64,000 nucleotides of DNA from Edolisoma coerulescens (lineage: Eukaryota; Chordata; Aves; Passeriformes; Campephagidae), in the NCBI GenBank assembly GCA_013397115.1, contig VWZW01004757.1, positions 569,596 through 633,595 of the forward strand. Direction: 5' to 3'. Shown here one piece after another: positions 57,355 to 64,000 of the stretch. Below the pieces are notes generated by a model that was not told where the DNA came from, did no database searches, and worked only from the letters and a program-made list of their open reading frames with translations. How positions within the stretch are numbered: the first letter of the stretch is position 1; the number at the start of each line of letters is the position of its first letter. Position numbers and translations under genes: made by a program.

Positions 57355-60300
57355 CTACACGGGGTGAGAGAGGACAGTGTGTTAGGATGAGGTTTGAAGC
57401 GCTGCAGGAAGGAGGGAAGGGAAAAGCCCTGCTGGGCATATGCCCTGCACAGTCCAGTTTTTATTCTAATCAGTGAGAAATGGGGGAGGAGAACAGCAGA
57501 AGGATGAGGGAAACCTGATGAGCTCTGCTTTGAGCAGGAAAAGGCACCCAGGGGACAGGCATCCCATGCAGCAGCAGGGTAAAAACCTAAGGATGGAGAT
57601 TCCTTAATTTATTAAAACAGCTACACAGCAATTGCCTGGCAACTACAGGAGACTAAACCCAGCTGAACCTGAAGGGACTGATGCAAAAATAAGGTCCTCC
57701 TAATCTACAGCTGTCATGTTCTCAGAGATCTTTTCCCTAACAAAACTAACGACAGCTACAGCCAAATCAGTTATTTTGGTTCCAGACACCAGGCTGACAA
57801 GGCCTGGCACTGAGCACCAGCCTGCTCAAATGAAAAGCTTCCTACCCTCACTGCAGGCATCAGGATGAAGAATGGCTTTGCAGTAGCCACCCTGCTTTGA
57901 CTGCCCTGGCTCTGAAAAATCCTTCCTGGATTTAATTACCCTGTTCCCAGGGGGGGCTGGCAGCTCACCTGCCTTCTCTGTTTTTTAAAAGATTGATGCA
58001 TCTTTAACTCCTGCCCCGTAATTAGCATTTTCTATTCTTTCAAAACGGGTTTAGGTCATACAGATCAATTGCATCTCCAGCTTTGTGTTCTTGCCCTTAC
58101 ATGAGGAACTCTGCATGCAAACTCCCACGCTGAACAGAGCCCACGTTGTGTAACTGAGACAGAAACAGGGCAGTTCAATAAAAAAAAAAAAAATTGAAAG
58201 GAAAGAAAGAAGTTCCCTTTTACTGCCTCATGTCAACTCTTCTCCTGTTACATGCCTATCCCAAGGTTGCTTACAACTCCTCGAGTGAGTACGTGTGCAT
58301 GCAGATTCCCATTAACTCACAGCTCCAGTGCACTCCACCCCTCCTTCTCCCAGCACTTCTCTGGAACCTTTGCTGGTATGACAAAGCACTTGCTCCTTGC
58401 TGCTGCAAGCCAGTGATACAAAACACTCTCCTTCATATTTAATAATTGATCTGACAAAGTTCAATATTAAAGAAGGAACAGAGAGAGAAGTCACCGACAT
58501 CACCAGCAGCACGAAGTGAGGCTGGAGATTCCCAGCAAGCCCTGGTTGGTTTAGTTAATTAGCAGGAATCCCTCATGTATGAGTGATTTCACATTCACTG
58601 CTTGGTGTGGCTGGTGGGGGAGATCCCCTTAGCTGCTCTCACCCTCCCTGCATCTCTGCCCCACCTTGCACCTCCCTGCCTTCTACCCAAACCTCAGCCC
58701 CTCTACAGTTACTGGTTTCACCCTGGCTCTCCCAGCTGCCCTAAACCACCCTGCCAGCTTTGTGTCCACTGCAAACAAACCTCACTCCACCTTCCTGCCA
58801 TCAGGTATCAGCGGGAATTCAGGCACTGATACCTGAGGCTTTGGAGCTGCCTGCTAACCTTCCTCTGTCCCCTGCCAGCACTCCAGGGAAGGCAGGGGCA
58901 TTTCCCTCCATCTTCATTGCTCCCACCAGCATCTTTGCTAAGATGGTTTCAAACTGCCTGTGTTCCTTTCCACTGCCATGTGCTCCTGACTGATAACTTA
59001 ATCTGCCCTTTCTCTCGCCCTGTTAGCCATGGATAGCCAGAGTAAGCAACAAATATCCCCAAAATGTCACTTGTGCCACCAGCAGCATCTCCTCTGCAGG
59101 AAGGGCAGCACTGCAGCCCAAGGCACATCCTTAGAAATCAGTCCTGGGCAGACTTTGGGAGGCTCTCTGCAGTTTTCACCCACAGCATCAAGGCTTTTGG
59201 GCTCTTCACAAAGATAAATTCATAGGAAACAGATGTGGGTGAGAGGTGAAACTCGGGAAAACAAGGAGGGGGGGGAGGAATTGACAAAGTAGTAGCAGTT
59301 TCCCTGTGTCAGCACTCTCCAGAGATAGCTCAGCTGCGGAGTGGAAGGAGGGTGGAGAGACACGAACAGTGCAGTGACCTTATAACTTCTGGCTGCTCGT
59401 GTTAAAGCCTCGGTAACCCTCCCCCCCCACAAAGAGATCTCCAAACAGAAATATTCAGCCTTTAGAGCTGGAGAATGTGAATTCCTGTTAATGTTTTGAT
59501 GTGTTCAGCTGTTACGTGTCCCCAAGGAGCTCGCACACACCTGCTGGCCCTCCCATAGCCAGCGTACACGGTGGGCACCAGCACCAGGAGGTGATGAGGA
59601 CACAGCTCAGAAACACCAAGGAAACTTGCCCCTCTCTGAGCACTTGCTGCAGCCAGGAAAGCTGGGAATGGGACACCAAACTTTGCTCCCTGCCTGTACC
59701 AACCACCTTGTTTACAGCTGCTCAGTGCCAGCTCCAAGGAGGGGCCAGGCTATGTGGAAATACAAATTGTTTGTGAAAATAGAAGCAGCCCCTGAGCAAC
59801 GAGAGAAGATCCACTGAGGCGTAATGGAAATGATTCCAGCAGCCCTTGGCACCCTGACATCCCCTGATCCTTTGAGCCACCTCTATAAATAGAACATTTT
59901 GGAGGGGCTGCAGGTGTGTGCAGCGGGCACAAGGTCCAGCCAAGAGCCAGCTCATCCAGGAGCACGGATTTGGGCTGGCACAGGAGAGCGAGTGACAGCA
60001 CAGGACATGCAGCTAGGAGGGGTTTAATGGGCAGAGAACCTGCCTAACTACTCACCTACCTAATGCACCTGGTTACAGCAAACAGCAGCTTCCCCTCAAT
60101 CACAGCTCAGATCCTGTTCCAGCTCGGTGCACGCCACACTCCCGGGGAAAATCTCCTACGTGCCTGGCTCCACCTGGAAAACTGCTCTGGGGAAGGGCTG
60201 GCTCTGTGCCCACGGTGGTGGTGCCCTCCCCAAATTCTCTTGCCAAGTCCACCTGCATGCAGCACTCCAGGTGTGACACCTGGGCAAGGCAGCAGCACAG

Positions 60301-63300
60301 GGGCTGCGCCCGCTCGCTGCTGCCTCACTGACAAGCCAGGAGAAGCTACAAGTCTTTACCAGCAATTACAAGAACACTGCTGCCTATTTTTACAGCACTC
60401 CCCGCACAAGCAGCAGGATTTCTACTGCCCAATTAGTAGTTCAAGTTACTATTTAAAGAATGACAGCTTAGGTGAGGAGGAGAAGGCTGCCTGGGTAATC
60501 ATTTATGTCAAGATCATCGCTGGGATTTGTTCAGGCTGGAACATTTAAAGCCATCCTTTCTCCCAAATTAAGTGCTGCAGGTTCCATGCGAGGGTCAATC
60601 ATTAACTGCTCTTTACTGACCCCTTCAAATCCCAGGCACACACACTCACACACACCACATTAGCAGAGGAACGAGTCTGGCTTTTCCAGGAGTGACTGCC
60701 ATCTCAGATGGCAGAGGAGCTTTCTTTTCATCTTCTTTCATGGATCAGACTGAGTCAAACAGGCAAGACACCCCCAGCCACCCTGACAATAGCTCTGTAG
60801 AACACAGCCTGCACACCCCTCACCTTCCTCCTCATTTTTTTATAGAAAAAGAAAAAAAAAAAAAAAAAAAAAGGAGGGGGAAAAAAAAAAGACAGAAATA
60901 TTTGGCAAAGTATTGGTTTAAAAAAATAGCACACTGAACGACATGTGCAAACAACTGATTCTGCAGTCTGCCCACATAAGAACATGTTTTCTCTTTTCAG
61001 GATGGTGTCATACTTCTGGGAACTGGGAGGAGATGTTCTTGCTTTGTACCACTGCAAAAGCAATTTGTTCGGGTTTCCCTGCCCCTCCACTTGCACTTCC
61101 ACGACCCCCTCTCTGGCTGCTCGAAAGTCTCATATGACCAAGGCACAGTCTCAGTTAAACTCCCTTTCTCTCCCCAGCTGTGGTTTCATTTTGCAGCAGT
61201 TCTCACCCAGGGCCAGCACCTTCCCATGACAGCTGCTGATCAGCACAGTGTGTTTCCTGTATAAATCGAATACTTACCACTCTTTTCCTGTTTACAGCCT
61301 CACGTGTGTAGCCTTTTCACAAACCGTTGCTGTCATATCGCCCCAGATTGTAAGGGACCTTCAGACTGCAAGTTCCCCACCCCAGACCTCAGATAAATAA
61401 GGGAAAAGAGCTGCAAGGCAGCACCTTCCCCCTATGACCAGGTCAGGGCTCGTTAACTTGCTGTAAGTGAATTAGCTTATCATCCCTTTGGTATTCTGCA
61501 GCCCTGTCTCAGAGAAAGGCCCTCTGTGCCCCTTATCTCTGCTCTTTGTGGGCAGATTATCTAAAGTTCAGGACACTTTTTTTTTTATTTAAACATGTTT
61601 CAGACCCAAGCGTTCAGCTTCCCAATCCCAGAAACATCATAGCAAGGCAAGGCCTTGGACTGATCAAATTCCCCAAGAGCTGATAAGGCCCAGAACCGTG
61701 ATAAAGACTGTGGAGTCAGCACTTGCACCGAATAAAAGATGCTGCTTCAGTTGGTTAAAGGCCAAGTAGTAGTGTAGTAAAATTAAAATGGGAACAAAGT
61801 GCTACTAGCAGGCTCCTTGTCAGCGAATTTCAAACATACCTCTGAGGAGGTGGCCCAACGGGTACAACCCCCCACTCCAGCCCCGTTGCACAACTGCTTT
61901 TAAAAGTATTTTGCTATTTCGGACTTTTTTCCCAGGTGTCCATCTCCACTGAGTCCTTTGGACCCCACGTTTGTGTGGTGGCTGAGAAAAATCCAACACA
62001 AGGAGCCAAGGGCAAGCAAGGGATTCAACAGGGAGACAAGGAGTCCTTCCTGAGCTGCAGCACTTTCTGGGCAGCTGCTGTTACCTTCAGAGAAGAGCCT
62101 GCAGAAGGGACAAGGTCTAGTTCTGCCTTTCATTGGAAAGCACCACAAAGTGCAAGAGCTTTTGCTGACAAACCGAAAGCCCTGCCAAGAACCTTTGGCT
62201 CATTAGGAAAAGTCTATTTTTTCTTTTTTTGCAATACTTACATGCCAACAACAGCATTAGGAACAACAAGTGCCCAAAGGCTACTAGTCATGATTTGTTT
62301 GCACCAACCTTCCAGCCAAGCACCCACTTGGCTGCAGCATTCAATAGGTTCCGCTGAAAAAAAGGCAAACCCTGGTCCCAGCAAAGGGAAAAACTCAGTT
62401 TGGGGCTGGTCATTGAGAGTCTCCACACACTTGGAGCCAGGAGTCTTCCCCACAAAACTCTTACAACGAGGACAAAACCAGAGAAAAGAAAGTGAGTCAG
62501 CACGGGTGAATGTCCCCATGCTCATCACAAGCCATCACCAGCGATGCCCAGGTATTTGAGGACAATGAGAACATTTGACGACACAAATTTCTTCTCAGGG
62601 ATTAAGCTTTCTTGCCACAGGGCACAGGTTGGCCACTGGGAGGGAGCAGTTGCCCCCAGGGCAGCAATTTCACAGCAGTCCAAACATTTGCATCTTCCCT
62701 GTGGTCTGTGGGCGTGGGCACTCCCATGGGGAGAGCCAGAAAAGCCACAGATTGGCAAACAGGGCTGAGAAACCAAAGTGAACCTCACTGACTTGGGACA
62801 AACTGAAAGCAGTCAAGGCAAAGAGCAGGAGGTGGGCCCCAAGTGGAGCTCTTGTCAGCAGGACACATCTCAGGAAGCAGACAGGCAAATGCCTGCTCAC
62901 AGAGACAGTCAGCGTTTGCTTATCAGCTCCTGTGTGCTTTATCTGGGTGGCAGAAAGTCTCCACCTGATAGGTTTAATGTGATCTCTTACACAGGCCTGT
63001 GACAAAGTCTCCACGATGTGCAGAGAACACAGCAGCCTTGAACAGAAGTCCTGCAAGGTCTCCAGGCTCTGGAATGCTCCTGGGGACCCGAGTGACACGG
63101 ACAGGCTTGGGAGCACTGCCCTGGGAGCAGAGCACAGGATGGAGATCAAGCAGCCGAGCTACAGCTGATAAAAGACTCAAACAGGTGCATGTTTGCCAGG
63201 TGCACCAACCCAGGCTCTGGTACACAAAGCAGGAGAGATAACAAGCAGCTGATGAATGAGCAAAACCCAAAGTATCGTCACAGCTATTCACAGGCACCTT

Positions 63301-64000
63301 TGCCTGGACTTTGTTTCCCCACACTTCGGTTTTCCCCCACTCTTCTCAGCCATTACTCACTGAGGGTACATGCACTGATTTCCAACTCTTTTTCACAACT
63401 CTTTACCTCCATCAGCCCCAGATGGGCTGATCCCGTCTCAGCCTCCATCACACATCTCCGGGCAGAGCCCAGCCTGCCTCTCTTCACTCTGCCCTTCCTT
63501 TCTCTGAGCACAGGCAAACCCTCAGTCACTACAGGAGCTTTCCAAATCCACACCATACCTTCACCCTCGGGTTCCTTTTAACCCCACTGACCACCCAAAC
63601 ACACTGTGGGATGCACAATTCTCTCCATGCCCAGGCTGGGGATAGATGTCCACCTCCAGGCTGTTTTCCCAGGATTACCCTTCCCACACCACAAAATTGT
63701 CTCTCCCCTTCCAGGCTGTGTCTGCAACAAGGACAGTCACTTCTGGCTGGGGCAGAGAGTAAATCTCAAGCCCTCACAGAAACACAGCCTGGTTTGAGCC
63801 CATCCTGGGTGCTTGAAGAAGGAGAGGAACAATCAGGAGCATTTACTTCTGCAAATTCTCCTCAACAGCAGCACTGGACTGCCCTGATGTTATTGCCACC
63901 CATGCTCCTTGTTTTCTTACCACTAAGGACAAATAAACTCAGGACACCCTCCCCACAAATCATCATCCTCCAGAATCCATCCAGCCTTCCCTTGCAGAGG
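57355..64000 (-). other. SLC43A2: SLC43A2 5' intron (partial)
   Basis: 6.6 kb reaching the right edge. I searched both strands for the expected N-terminal exon (the HRRRWWMACTAVLENL and FYSYLC region) and did not find it. Contains A-rich runs at 58179-58192 and 60846-60890. No CR1 recognised. Confidence 0.7.
60846..60890. repeat. A-rich low-complexity tract
   Basis: Long A runs interrupted by aggaggggg. On the minus strand it gives a meaningless poly-Phe frame. Confidence 0.9.

Noticed and set aside
61440..61760. Possible LTR (aataaaag near 61733 after a promoter-like stretch)
   Set aside because: No TG...CA ends, target duplication, second LTR or primer-binding site could be seen.
62238..62300. 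Candidate minus-strand exon MTSSLWALVVPNAVVG with donor AT/GTAAGT
   Set aside because: It leaves two bases, but the next SLC43A2 exon needs one, and it does not match the LAT4 N-terminus. A non-coding exon cannot be excluded.

Overview
The window is vertebrate nuclear DNA, most likely from a bird. It has intron-split genes on one strand, 3' fragments of CR1 retrotransposons (the dominant interspersed repeat of birds), fairly compact introns and CpG islands. I rebuilt three genes exon by exon, all on the minus strand: INPP5K (left), PITPNA (middle) and SLC43A2/LAT4 (right). The order and orientation match the human 17p13.3 block INPP5K-PITPNA-SLC43A2. The order was read from the sequence and the human comparison is from general knowledge; the species is not determined.

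Layout, left to right. INPP5K is at 233-5969: seven coding exons, with the 3' end off the left edge. A CpG island with a CCAAT box at about 7560-7900 is its probable promoter. PITPNA runs from the probable poly(A) signal at 7924-7929, through a roughly 3.8 kb 3' UTR, to ten coding exons at 11705-27781, one of them only 8 nt long. Its first coding exon (about 20 coding bases) is not visible and probably lies in the 163-N gap inside the CpG island at about 32270-32660. The interval 32.7-37.4 kb is intergenic, with a CR1 fragment, two copies of a short unrecognised repeat and a second, orphan CpG island near 37.0-37.2 kb. SLC43A2 has its probable poly(A) signal at 37410-37415, its stop codon at 38964-38966 and twelve coding exons up to 57354. 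Its N-terminal exon (about 60 residues) lies beyond the right edge, so 57355-64000 is read as intron.

All rebuilt junctions keep the reading frame. PITPNA totals 796 nt in ten exons, plus an inferred 20 nt first exon, giving 271 residues. SLC43A2 totals 1529 nt (508 residues plus stop). INPP5K totals 1010 nt in the window. Two genes act on phosphoinositides: PITPNA moves phosphatidylinositol between membranes and INPP5K removes the 5-phosphate from PI(4,5)P2 and PI(3,4,5)P3. SLC43A2 is a sodium-independent neutral amino-acid uniporter. They are neighbours by conserved synteny and do not form an operon.

I found no new biological system such as a mobile island, defence locus or CRISPR array. 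The points worth a second look are an unfamiliar 93-residue N-terminal exon of INPP5K with a possible intron-retention isoform, an 8-nt microexon in PITPNA, a GC-AG intron in SLC43A2, the very close packing of PITPNA's end against INPP5K's start, a three-copy dispersed repeat, a nested hairpin cluster, and assembly gaps that hide PITPNA exon 1.
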